Assembly: GCF_013408095.1 (NCBI RefSeq)
Contig: NZ_JACBZF010000002.1
Coordinates: forward strand, 124,001-188,000
DNA length: 64,000 nt
Direction of reading: 5' to 3'
DNA from: Novosphingobium marinum
GTDB taxonomy: Bacteria; Pseudomonadota; Alphaproteobacteria; Sphingomonadales; Sphingomonadaceae
Shown here in pieces: positions 15,150 to 29,571 of this stretch. The position numbers and the translations under genes are program-made. The notes under the pieces were generated by a model. It was not told where the DNA came from. It was given only the letters and a program-made list of their open reading frames with translations, and did no database searches. Numbering within the stretch: the stretch's first letter is position 1; each line of letters starts with the position of its first letter.

Positions 15150-16463
15150 ATGTCGGTACGGATGGCCCTTGCGAAATTGTCAGCTTGCGCTGCAGGCTGC
15201 GCCGTCGTCGGTGGCGGCGCGGTCCACGTGGCCGAGACGCCCGCGGCCCAGGGCCAGTACCGGAAGGTCAAGCAGGTCAAGGCGCAGCCGGTCGAGCGCA
15301 AGGTCGTTCGCCGCGCAGAGGCCCCGCGCACGACCAAGCGCGTTCGCCGCGTCATCAAGAAGGAATGCTGCGAGCAGCCGCAGGTGGCGATGATGCCGCT
15401 CCCGGCGCCCTACCTGCCGCCCCCGCCGCAGCCGCCCATCGTCTCGGGCGGCGGCACGCCGATCGTGATCGGCGGCGGCCCGGCTTTCGGCGGCGGCTTC
15501 GGCGGAGGCTTCTTCGGAGGCTTCTTCGGAGGCGGCGGGTCGGGCGGCGGCAACGTCGTCATTTCCTCGACCAGCACCGGCGGATCGACCTCCACGTCGA
15601 GCGGCGGTTCGGGCGGCTCCTCGACTTCCACGTCGAGCGGCGGTTCGGGCGGCTCGTCCACCTCGACCTCGACCGGCGGCTTCACCTCCACCGGCGGCTC
15701 GACCTCGACGGGCGGCTTCACCTCCACCGGCGGTTCGACGTCGAGTTCGACGGGCGGCATCAGCTCGACCACGTCGAGCAGCGGCGGTTCGACCTCGACC
15801 TCCACGGGCGGTTCGTCTACTTCGACGGGCGGCTCGTCCACCTCGACCGGCGGCATCAGCTCGACCACGTCGAGCGGCGGTTCCTCGACCTCGACGGGCG
15901 GCATCAGTTCGACCACCTCTACCTCATCGGGCAACGTCTCGACGTCGTCGGGCAACGTCTCCACATCGTCCGGCAGCGTCTCCACATCGTCCGGCAGCGT
16001 CTCCACGTCTTCTGGCAACATCTCGACTTCGTCCGGCAACGTCTCGACTTCGTCCGGCAACGTCTCGACCTCCTCGTCGAGTTCCACCAGTTCCTCGACG
16101 TCTTCCAGCTCGTCCACTTCGACGAGTTCGTCCACCTCGTCGAGCACCTCGTCCTCGACTTCGACCAGCACGAGCAGCAGCAGCGGCGGCAAGCATCCGC
16201 CGCCGCCGCCGAGCACCAGCGGCAACCCGCCGCCCCCGCCGACTTCGAGCGGACACCCCCCGCCACCGCCGACGACGAGCGGCAATCCGCCGCCGCCTCC
16301 GACGACGAGCGGCAACCCGCCGCCGCCGCACGAAGTGCCCGCGCCGCCGATGATGCTGCTGTTCGGCGCCGCCGCCGCGACCGTGCTGGCGCGTCGCCGC
16401 AAGGCAAAGCCCAGGGGCAAGTTCGTCTTCTCGATCGACGGCAAGCGGCACGAGGCAAACTAA
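15150..16463 (+). CDS. Low-complexity Ser/Thr/Gly-rich exported protein with PEP-CTERM-like anchor
   Basis: A 437-residue exported protein starting at ATG 15150. Residues 1-35 are a signal sequence; 36-80 are basic (VKQVKAQPVERKVVRRAEAP, RRVIKKECCEQ); 85-135 are Pro then Gly rich; about 140-350 are Ser/Thr/Gly repeats, including seven near-perfect SGNVSTS heptads (DNA at 15927-16073); then four ten-residue units of five prolines plus a TSGN-type spacer; the end has EVPAPPMMLLFGAAAATVLARRRK. That end (VP-x-P, hydrophobic segment, Arg cluster) is the layout of PEP-CTERM sorting signals, though about 20 residues follow the arginines. Probably an exopolysaccharide-associated surface protein; function unknown, and no exosortase is in this window. 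Confidence 0.75.
   Translation: MSVRMALAKLSACAAGCAVVGGGAVHVAETPAAQGQYRKVKQVKAQPVERKVVRRAEAPRTTKRVRRVIKKECCEQPQVAMMPLPAPYLPPPPQPPIVSGGGTPIVIGGGPAFGGGFGGGFFGGFFGGGGSGGGNVVISSTSTGGSTSTSSGGSGGSSTSTSSGGSGGSSTSTSTGGFTSTGGSTSTGGFTSTGGSTSSSTGGISSTTSSSGGSTSTSTGGSSTSTGGSSTSTGGISSTTSSGGSSTSTGGISSTTSTSSGNVSTSSGNVSTSSGSVSTSSGSVSTSSGNISTSSGNVSTSSGNVSTSSSSSTSSSTSSSSSTSTSSSTSSSTSSSTSTSTSSSSGGKHPPPPPSTSGNPPPPPTSSGHPPPPPTTSGNPPPPPTTSGNPPPPHEVPAPPMMLLFGAAAATVLARRRKAKPRGKFVFSIDGKRHEAN
15927..16073 (+). repeat. Seven tandem 21-bp repeats encoding SGNVSTS heptads
   Basis: Seven head-to-tail 21-bp units run without gaps; each differs at only a few bases and encodes SGN(or S)V(or I)STS. Most differences are synonymous (TCG/TCC/TCT, ACG/ACA/ACT/ACC), so the peptide is kept while the DNA drifts. 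Copy-number change here would keep the reading frame. Confidence 0.9.
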
Positions 16464-16557
16464 GCTGCTGCGAAAGGCTGGTAATCCGTGCTAGCTTGTC
16501 CTACCCTGAGCAAGCTGCAAAGCTGCTAGCCCGGCCGGTAACGGGCAACAGGGGGAA

Positions 16558-16587
16558 GGACGGTGCCATCGGCGCCGTCCTTTCTTT
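16558..16587 (+). terminator. Intrinsic terminator of the surface-protein gene
   Basis: Arms GGACGGTGCC (16558-16567) and GGCGCCGTCC (16571-16580) form a 10-bp stem with one G-U pair and a 3-base loop, followed by TTTCTTT. Confidence 0.85.
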
Positions 16588-16644
16588 ATGGAGCGGGCCG
16601 ACTTCGCAGCCTGCGGGCAGCACCCGGTGCTGATCTCCGAAACG

Positions 16645-16672
16645 AAAAGGGCGGCCCCCCGGGACCGCCCTT
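16645..16672 (-). terminator. Intrinsic terminator of acnA
   Basis: Read on the minus strand, AAGGGCGG (16672-16665) pairs with CCGCCCTT (16654-16647), followed by a T-run (16648-16645). It lies 24 bp after the aconitase stop codon. Confidence 0.85.
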
Positions 16673-16695
16673 CGCATTTCCGATCGATGCCGTTC

Positions 16696-19368
<2,673 letters not shown>

Positions 19369-19555
19369 ACGGCGTCTTCCCTTGCTGGCTGTGTTTCGCG
19401 TTCGCGGCTTTCCCCGGGGGAACGGTTCCGCGCGCCCCAAGGTTGCTGCATCCGCGAAATGGCGGAAATGTCGCGTTGGCGATTGCGCGCTGGAAGCCCG
19501 CTCGTCAAGGGGCAGAACCCCTGCCGAACCTGTCCGCATGTTCGTCCGGCGGGCG

Positions 19556-20233
19556 TCAGTGCCAGGGGCGGGTGCGGTACCACTTGGTGAAGACGTACTT
19601 CGCGCCCGCAAGCACCGGGGTCGCGGCGTGGAGCGTCTCGTGGTTCGGACTGCCGTCCGCCAGTGCGTTGTTCCAGACGAGCAGCGAGCCCGCCTGCGGC
19701 GGTACGCTGACCCCGATGCGGGTGAAATCGGTCGTTCCGCCGTCCTCTACATCGTTGAGCCAGGCCATCGCCGTCCAGCTGCGCTGCCCGCCGCGCTCCT
19801 GCTCGCGCGCCCAGTAGTGCGTGTCGGTGTAGAACCAGTCGTGATGGGCCTTGAACTGCTGGCCGGGATAATAGCGCTGGCCCTGCAGCGATTCGCCCCA
19901 GGCCGCGGGCAGGCCGAGAAGGTCGGAAAGGCGCGCGTCTATGTCCTGCACGACCGGGTCCCCGCGCGGGATGTCGCCGGTGTAGCTGGTGCGATAGCGC
20001 TCGGCGGGCTGTTCGTCATAGGTAGGCGAGGGCGCGGCGACATGATCGATCACCATCATCAGGTAGTCGCGCTCCTCGGGATCGAGGAAGCCGGACACCG
20101 CGTATATTTCCGCCGCCTCCACCGGAAGCCGGAAGGCATCGGGATTGCGGTCGAGCCGTGCGCGCACGATCTCGCCGGCGCGGGCGAGCGCATCGCGATC
20201 GGGATCGGTGAGGGTCGTCGCGGCCTCGGTCAT
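19556..20233 (-). CDS. 2OG-Fe(II) dioxygenase, prolyl 4-hydroxylase-like
   Basis: A 225-residue protein with the P4Hc fold. The iron triad is His130-x-Asp132 (AHHDWF) and His202 (LHAATPV), and Lys212 (GAKYVFTKW) sits ten residues on, where the 2-oxoglutarate carboxylate is bound. The segment [13 protein letters not shown] is typical. Residues 1-70 are a helical lead-in with no known motif. The target protein or small molecule is unknown; bacterial relatives hydroxylate prolines in elongation factor Tu or other proteins. It lies 11 bp after the DMT transporter gene on the same strand, probably one transcript, and 187 bp before acnA. Confidence 0.88.
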   Translation of the reverse strand: MTEAATTLTDPDRDALARAGEIVRARLDRNPDAFRLPVEAAEIYAVSGFLDPEERDYLMMVIDHVAAPSPTYDEQPAERYRTSYTGDIPRGDPVVQDIDARLSDLLGLPAAWGESLQGQRYYPGQQFKAHHDWFYTDTHYWAREQERGGQRSWTAMAWLNDVEDGGTTDFTRIGVSVPPQAGSLLVWNNALADGSPNHETLHAATPVLAGAKYVFTKWYRTRPWH

Positions 20234-20244
20234 GGCCGCCTCTT

Positions 20245-21144
20245 CTAGCTTGCGGAGGTTGAAGCCGGGTTTACGCGCGCCGCCGGGTTGCGCGTGGCGA
20301 TCCAGCTTCCGGCCACGATGAGCAGCGCGCCCGCCATCGTCGCCCAGCCGACCGGCTCGCGAAACCACAGCCAGCCGAACAGCGCCGCCCAGAGGAAGCC
20401 GGTGTACTCGATCGGCACCAGCGCCTGCGCCTCGGCGCGCGCATACCCCCAGGCGAGGAACAGCAGCGCCAGTACCGCGAAGGCCGCACCCAGCACGATG
20501 TCGCGCATCGCCGCCTCGCCCGGAACCTGCGCAAGCCAGGGCGCCGCGGGCAGGAGGAACAGCCCTACGAACAGGTTTTGCAGCACCGCGATCTCGTAGG
20601 GGCTGGCGAGCAGCGCCTGCCGCCGCTGCAGCACGAGGTTGAGGGCGTAGAAAACCGCCGAGACCAGAATTGCGGCGATGCCCAGCCCCGCTTCGCCCGA
20701 TAGCCCGCCGTCGCCGAAGCGCGCGCCCGCGATCACCGCGACCCCGGCGACGCCGAGCAGCGAGGCGACGATGGCGCTCGGTCGGATCACCTCGCCCAGC
20801 AGCAGCGAAGCGAAATAGAGCGCGATCAGCGGCGCGATGAAGGATATCGCGATCGCCTCCGCCATCGGGATGCGCACGAGGCCCCAGAAGAACAAGGGCG
20901 CCATCGCCGTGACGACCGCGGAGCGGACGAGGTGCACGCGCAGCGCATCGCGGGTCGGCCACGCCTTGCGCCGCGCCAGCCAGACCGGCGCCGCAAGCAG
21001 CGCTCCCAGCAGGCTGCGCAGCACCAGCGCGGTGTAGACGCCCCCAAGGATCGCGGCGCTTTTCATTGCCGCGTCCATCAGGCTGAACATGCCCAGCCCG
21101 AGGGTGACGGCGAGAAACGGAAGCAGGCGGGCGGCACCGGGCAT
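20245..21144 (-). CDS. DMT-superfamily (EamA) transporter
   Basis: A 299-residue inner-membrane protein with ten hydrophobic segments in two EamA repeats. The first repeat has LRSLLGALLAAPVWL and AISFIAPLIALYFA; the second ends in IEYTGFLWAALFGWLWFREP, the classic EamA tail. It resembles RhaT/RarD-type exporters of sphingomonads, but the substrate cannot be read from sequence. ATG 21144 is chosen with a TAAGG site; TTG 21183 or GTG 21180 would add a 13-residue basic tail. Upstream of, and 11 bp from, the prolyl-hydroxylase-like gene. Confidence 0.88.
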   Translation of the reverse strand: MPGAARLLPFLAVTLGLGMFSLMDAAMKSAAILGGVYTALVLRSLLGALLAAPVWLARRKAWPTRDALRVHLVRSAVVTAMAPLFFWGLVRIPMAEAIAISFIAPLIALYFASLLLGEVIRPSAIVASLLGVAGVAVIAGARFGDGGLSGEAGLGIAAILVSAVFYALNLVLQRRQALLASPYEIAVLQNLFVGLFLLPAAPWLAQVPGEAAMRDIVLGAAFAVLALLFLAWGYARAEAQALVPIEYTGFLWAALFGWLWFREPVGWATMAGALLIVAGSWIATRNPAARVNPASTSAS

Positions 21145-21307
21145 TGCCGGTGCCTTACGACCGTTGCCCGCGCGCGTCACCAACTCGTGAATTCATCACA
21201 GGCTAATCGGCGATGCTTGATGATGACGGCAAAACGGGGCTAGATGAAACGCGTCATGCCATGCGCGCCGGATCGTCCGCCTCGCATTGAAAGGCTGTGA
21301 TTTCGCG

Positions 21308-22687
21308 ATGAAAACGGGGATTACGATGCATCTGCGGCTGGGTTCGATTGCGGCTCTGGCGACCGTGGCGCTTGCGGCGGGGCCGCTTGCCGCGCAGGAA
21401 GCACCGCGGATCGAGCCGCAACCCACCTCCTCCGCCGAGTTCGACGCCGCGTTCCCCGCCCCTGCCGGAGAGGCGACCGAAAGCGTGCCGGTGATCCAGC
21501 CGGTGCCGCTGGCCGAGCCGGAGATGGAATGGCCGCTCGGCGAAGCGCAGGCGCTTCTCTCCTACATCGAGCAGGTCGGTACCGAGGGACTGATCCCCGG
21601 CGACTACGAGCCTGCCAAACTGCGCGAACTGATCGCCGCGGGTGAAAGCCCGCAGCTGAGCGAGGCGGCCAGCAAGAGCTTCTCATGGCTCGTCGAGGAC
21701 CTGCGCGACGGACGCACGCCGATGGATGCGCGCGTGCAGTGGTTCGCCGTCGATCCCGATCGCGACCTGCTGCGGACCGAGACGCTGATGCGCGCCGCGC
21801 TCGGGGAAAGCGACGTCGCGACGGTTCTCAACTCGCTTGCGCCCACGCACCCCGATTACGCCGCGCTCAAGGCGAAGCTTGCCGCCACGCCGAAGACGGC
21901 GAAGAAGGAGCGCGCGCTGATCCGCGCCAACATGGATCGCTGGCGCTGGCTCGCTCGCGACATGGGCGATGTCTACCTCATCACCAACGTTCCCGAATTC
22001 CAGCTTCGCCTGACGGTTAAGGACAAGATCATCCGCACCTACAAGACGGTTGTCGGAAAGCCGGGGCGCACCGCGACGCCGCAGCTTGCCGAAACGGTGA
22101 CGGCGGTGGTCTTCAACCCGACCTGGACGGTGCCGCAGTCGATCTCCGTGGGCGAGGGACTGGCCGCCAAGGTCAGGAGCAATCCCGGCTGGGCAAAGGC
22201 GAACGGCTATACGGCCAGGACCGGGGAGGACGGCACTACCTGGGTCGTTCAGCAGCCCGGCCCCGGCAACGCGCTCGGCCTGATGAAGATCGACATGCCG
22301 AACCCGCACGCGATCTACCTGCACGACACGCCTTCGAAGCAGTTCTTCGACCACGACGTGCGTGCCTACAGCCACGGCTGCATCCGCACCGAGCGCGCGG
22401 TGGAACTGGGCATGACGATGGCGATCCTCGGCGCGAAGATGCCTGCCGACGAGGCCGCCGCGATCTCGGTCTCGCGCGAGTACACCAAGGTGCCGATGAC
22501 GCGGACTTTCCCGGTCTACATCACCTATTTCACGATGGGGCAGGACATCGACGGCGAACTGCGCGCGTTCGACGACATCTACGGGCGCGACAAGCCGGTG
22601 CTCGCCAGCTTCGAGGCGCCGCGCAAGCTCAAGACGAGCCAGCGCAAGAGCGACGAGGAAATCATCAAGCTCGACAATCCGCTTTGA
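21308..22687 (+). CDS. L,D-transpeptidase (YcbB/LdtD-like)
   Basis: A periplasmic enzyme that makes 3-3 cross-links or attaches proteins to peptidoglycan. 459 residues: signal peptide (residues ~1-28, ending PLAAQ), a helical scaffold domain (~60-200), then the YkuD catalytic domain (~215-400). The active site is Cys358 in YSHGCIRTERAVELG, with the preceding His in IYLHDTPSKQFF. VFNPTWTVP is typical of the large YcbB group. An ATG at 21308 is chosen; TTG 21287 and ATG 21326 are also possible since no strong ribosome binding site separates them. It is followed by two short palindromes and a 31-bp perfect inverted repeat. Confidence 0.9.
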   Translation: MKTGITMHLRLGSIAALATVALAAGPLAAQEAPRIEPQPTSSAEFDAAFPAPAGEATESVPVIQPVPLAEPEMEWPLGEAQALLSYIEQVGTEGLIPGDYEPAKLRELIAAGESPQLSEAASKSFSWLVEDLRDGRTPMDARVQWFAVDPDRDLLRTETLMRAALGESDVATVLNSLAPTHPDYAALKAKLAATPKTAKKERALIRANMDRWRWLARDMGDVYLITNVPEFQLRLTVKDKIIRTYKTVVGKPGRTATPQLAETVTAVVFNPTWTVPQSISVGEGLAAKVRSNPGWAKANGYTARTGEDGTTWVVQQPGPGNALGLMKIDMPNPHAIYLHDTPSKQFFDHDVRAYSHGCIRTERAVELGMTMAILGAKMPADEAAAISVSREYTKVPMTRTFPVYITYFTMGQDIDGELRAFDDIYGRDKPVLASFEAPRKLKTSQRKSDEEIIKLDNPL

Positions 22688-22698
22688 GCGGGTTTCCG

Positions 22699-22747
22699 AT
22701 CGACTGACGTCGATGCGGCGTGTGTTTCTTATCGACTGACGTCGATG
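22699..22747. repeat. Two direct copies of a 17-bp palindromic element
   Basis: ATCGACTGACGTCGATG occurs at 22699-22715 and again at 22731-22747, identical, 32 bp apart start to start. Each contains the hairpin ATCGAC-TGAC-GTCGAT. They sit between the L,D-transpeptidase stop and the large inverted repeat. Confidence 0.85.
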
Positions 22748-22749
22748 AC

Positions 22750-22827
22750 GGCACCGGCCCTCTCCCCCACCCGGCCACCCGACGGCAGTATTCCATGGGT
22801 GGCCGGGTGGGGGAGAGGGCCGGTGCC
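22750..22827. terminator. Perfect 31-bp inverted repeat between convergent genes
   Basis: The arms 22750-22780 and 22797-22827 are exact complements over 31 bases, with a 16-base loop. It lies between the convergent L,D-transpeptidase and recQ genes and could stop transcription from both sides, although there is no T-run. The length and perfection exceed normal terminators. Confidence 0.7.
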
Positions 22828-22886
22828 GAAGTCCTGACGAGAACGGCCGGGTACGGCTTTCCTGCAATGACTTCTGCAACGGCTTC

Positions 22887-24701
<1,815 letters not shown>

Positions 24702-24762
24702 CGCCCGCTCCTGCCAGATAGCGCGCGCGCGGCCAAACCGCCCCGGCGTCTTATCCCAAGGG

Positions 24763-25233
24763 CTATTGCCCCAGGAGAACCTGCAGCCGCGTGATGCGCG
24801 AGGTGTGGATGCGCCAGGCACCATCCACCTTGCGGTAGGTTTCGTGGTAGTGTCCCCAGCCGTGAAGGATCATCGCCTCGCCGTTCTCGTCCCAGAGAAG
24901 GTCTTCCATCGCGATGACGCCGCGCGCCTCGGTCGCGGAGAGAATCTCGACCTCGTGGCAGTGCCCGTGGTGGACGCTGCGGTTCTTGCCCGCCGCGCCG
25001 CTGATGAAGTCCACGATGGTGTCGCCGCCTTCGTAGAACCACTCATTGCTTTCGGCGGCCTTGCCGCCTTCGGCCTGCCCGTCGATACTGAACGAGGTGC
25101 GCGCGTCGAACGTCGCGTCGTCGCAGAATATCGTGCGCATGGCCGCCCAGTCCTTGGTGTCTAGCGCACGGAAATAGCGCCCCTTGAGCTGCTTGATCTC
25201 CTCGATCGCCAGAAGGCGCTGCGTGGCATCCAT
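24763..25233 (-). CDS. SnoaL-like (NTF2 fold) protein, partner of Rieske gene
   Basis: A 156-residue SnoaL_4/NTF2-like cone-shaped protein: an N-terminal helix (AIEEIKQLKGRYFRALDTKDWAAMR) leads to FCDDATFDAR, and the sheet ends in WGHYHETYRKVDGAWRIHTSRITR. Such folds serve as small isomerases, dehydratases, or the beta subunit of ring-hydroxylating oxygenases. It is divergent from the Rieske gene at 25350; the shared 116-bp region holds a palindrome. Pairing with an oxygenase recurs at 44-46 kb. Substrate unknown. ATG 25233 is chosen, with GGAGAG upstream. Confidence 0.85.
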   Translation of the reverse strand: MDATQRLLAIEEIKQLKGRYFRALDTKDWAAMRTIFCDDATFDARTSFSIDGQAEGGKAAESNEWFYEGGDTIVDFISGAAGKNRSVHHGHCHEVEILSATEARGVIAMEDLLWDENGEAMILHGWGHYHETYRKVDGAWRIHTSRITRLQVLLGQ

Positions 25234-25286
25234 CGTCGTCTCTCCCGTGCAAGGTGTCGGCAGCCTGGTTTATTCCGGCCCGCCCG

Positions 25287-25304
25287 TTTGTTGACCTGAA
25301 CAAA
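25287..25304. promoter_or_regulatory. Palindromic operator candidate between SnoaL and Rieske genes
   Basis: TTTGTT and AACAAA arms flank GACCTG, giving an 18-bp inverted repeat at 25287-25304. It lies 46 bp before the Rieske start and 54 bp from the SnoaL start, a good place for a dimeric regulator of the divergent pair. Confidence 0.45.
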
Positions 25305-25349
25305 TTCGCGTACGTATCCCGTCTGAAAAATACGAGAGGAAAACGGGAT

Positions 25350-26396
25350 TTGTATCCGTTCAGTGTAGACCGCAACTACGTTCGCGATTCCTGGTATGTC
25401 GCTGCCTTGTCGTCCGAGGTGAGCGACAACCCGGTGGACCGGCGCATTCTTGGCGATCTCGTCCTGCTCTATCGCGATTCCAATGGCGATCCGGTCGCGC
25501 TTTCCGGTCTGTGCCCCCATCGTCGGCTTCCGCTCCGACTGGGCAAGAGGGTCGGGGACAATGTACAGTGCGGGTACCACGGCATCACCTTCGATACCGG
25601 AGGAAATTGCGTTTCGGTTCCGACCCAGGAAAAGCCCTCCGAACGGTTGAGCCTGCATAAGTACCCGGTGGCAGAGCGCTGGAAGTGGATCTGGATCTGG
25701 ACAGGCGACCCGGCGGATGCGGACCCGAATCTGATCCCCGATCACCGCGAAATGGGGCTGGAGGGAGACTGGGAAGCGACACCCCCCGAATACTACCATG
25801 TGGCAGCGCGATCGCAGATGCTGATCGAGAACCTGCTCGATCTCAGCCACATCAGCTTCCTTCATGGCGACTACATCGAGGATGCCGCATGGTACGAAAC
25901 ACCGGTGACGATCGAACGCGACGGAGACCGCTGCGTCGCTTCGCGCCACACACCTTCAAGCAGGAGTTCGGATTTCCACCGGTGGATGTTCCCCGATGCG
26001 CCCGATCTGGTCGGGCAGGACCTGCGCACGGTGTTCCTGGGACCGGCGCTGACCTACAGTGGTCCCGTCGTTCGCGAGGCTGCCGCCAACGGCAGCAACG
26101 GACGCTACCTGGGCACGATGTACGCAGCCCACGCGATCACGCCCGAAACGCCGCGGTCGAGTCATTATTTCTCGACCACCACGCGCGACTTCAGGACCGA
26201 CGACGCCGCGATGTCTGAAGAACTTCACACGATGGACATTGCGGTTCGCAATCAGGATCTCGTCGCGCTGGCCGCGATAGAGGCAGAGCTCCACCGTGAG
26301 GATTCGTTGCCACCCGAAGTATCGGTCAAGGCGGACAATCCCGCGCTTTACGTCAGGCGGATGATCGAGGATCGACTGCGCGCCCAGCCCGCATGA
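25350..26396 (+). CDS. Rieske non-haem iron oxygenase, VanA-type O-demethylase-like
   Basis: A 348-residue Rieske oxygenase. The [2Fe-2S] ligands are Cys55-x-His57 (CPHRRLPL) and Cys74-x2-His77 (CGYHG); the mononuclear iron site is in NLLDLSHISFLHG with Asp164, His167 and His172. Length and the NLLDLSH motif fit the VanA/phthalate-oxygenase group of single-subunit aromatic oxygenases. TTG 25350 is chosen because GAGAGGA lies 9 bases upstream and the N-terminus then matches the family; GTG 25254 would add 32 unmatched residues. A separate reductase must supply electrons; none is nearby. Its stop codon abuts the metH stop with no gap. Substrate unknown. Confidence 0.85.
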   Translation: MYPFSVDRNYVRDSWYVAALSSEVSDNPVDRRILGDLVLLYRDSNGDPVALSGLCPHRRLPLRLGKRVGDNVQCGYHGITFDTGGNCVSVPTQEKPSERLSLHKYPVAERWKWIWIWTGDPADADPNLIPDHREMGLEGDWEATPPEYYHVAARSQMLIENLLDLSHISFLHGDYIEDAAWYETPVTIERDGDRCVASRHTPSSRSSDFHRWMFPDAPDLVGQDLRTVFLGPALTYSGPVVREAAANGSNGRYLGTMYAAHAITPETPRSSHYFSTTTRDFRTDDAAMSEELHTMDIAVRNQDLVALAAIEAELHREDSLPPEVSVKADNPALYVRRMIEDRLRAQPA

Positions 26397-29012
<2,616 letters not shown>

Positions 29013-29028
29013 GGGTGCCTAGTGTCTT

Positions 29029-29571
29029 TCAGGTTCGGATTTCGGATCGGATGGGGCGGGCAAGGACGAAGTCGTCGTAACTCTCGGCCCCGACGCTAAA
29101 CCGGCGCTCGCCGATGACCGAGAAGCCGTGCTTGCGGTAAAAGGCGATGGCGCGCGCGTTGCCGTTGTAGACGCCGAGGAGCAGCCGCTCCGCATCGCCG
29201 GCGGCGGCGAGTGCGGCGTCCATCAGCGCCGGCGCTATGCCCGAGCCGTGGAAGCGCGAAAGCAGGTAGATGCGCTTCAGCTCGACGTCGCCGTCGCCCG
29301 CCTGCGCCAGCTCCGGCCGGGTCAGCAGCGCGTATCCGACGGGCGCCGCGCCGGGAGCGGCTTCGGCGATCCATGCGCTTGCGCCGCCCGCCAGGTAACG
29401 CTCGTAGGTCGCGACCGAATGCTGCTTATCGCAGTGCGCGACGATGGCATCGCCGTCGATCACGCCGGCGAAGCTTTCGAGGAACGTCGCCGCGCCGACG
29501 AGCGCCAGCGCCCGCGCATCACCGGGCGTCGCGCGGCGCACGCGCCAGTCGGGGCAGGACGCCTCGCTCAC
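29029..29571 (-). CDS. GNAT acetyltransferase inside the metH operon
   Basis: A 180-residue GNAT-fold N-acetyltransferase. RVRRATPGDARALALVG begins the fold; YLLSRFHGSGIAPALMDAAL is the acetyl-CoA pyrophosphate loop (motif A, with R/Q-x-x-G-x-G/A), and LGVYNGNARAIAFYRKHGFSVIGER is the closing motif. The start is GTG 29571, overlapping the metH part 1 stop as GTGA, so the two are translationally coupled. Substrate unknown; spermidine/amino-acid or protein N-acetylation are typical. Its place between the two MetH halves is worth noting. Confidence 0.85.
   Translation of the reverse strand: MSEASCPDWRVRRATPGDARALALVGAATFLESFAGVIDGDAIVAHCDKQHSVATYERYLAGGASAWIAEAAPGAAPVGYALLTRPELAQAGDGDVELKRIYLLSRFHGSGIAPALMDAALAAAGDAERLLLGVYNGNARAIAFYRKHGFSVIGERRFSVGAESYDDFVLARPIRSEIRT

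Noticed and set aside
15410..16444. A 344-residue antisense frame of Pro, Val and Glu repeats in the surface-protein gene
   Set aside because: It is the complement of Ser/Thr/Gly codons with uniform codon skew; no start site or signal. The sense frame has signal and anchor.
16490..16530. GCTAGC-containing imperfect repeats after the surface-protein gene
   Set aside because: The arms do not align into one clean stem, and the true terminator lies just downstream.
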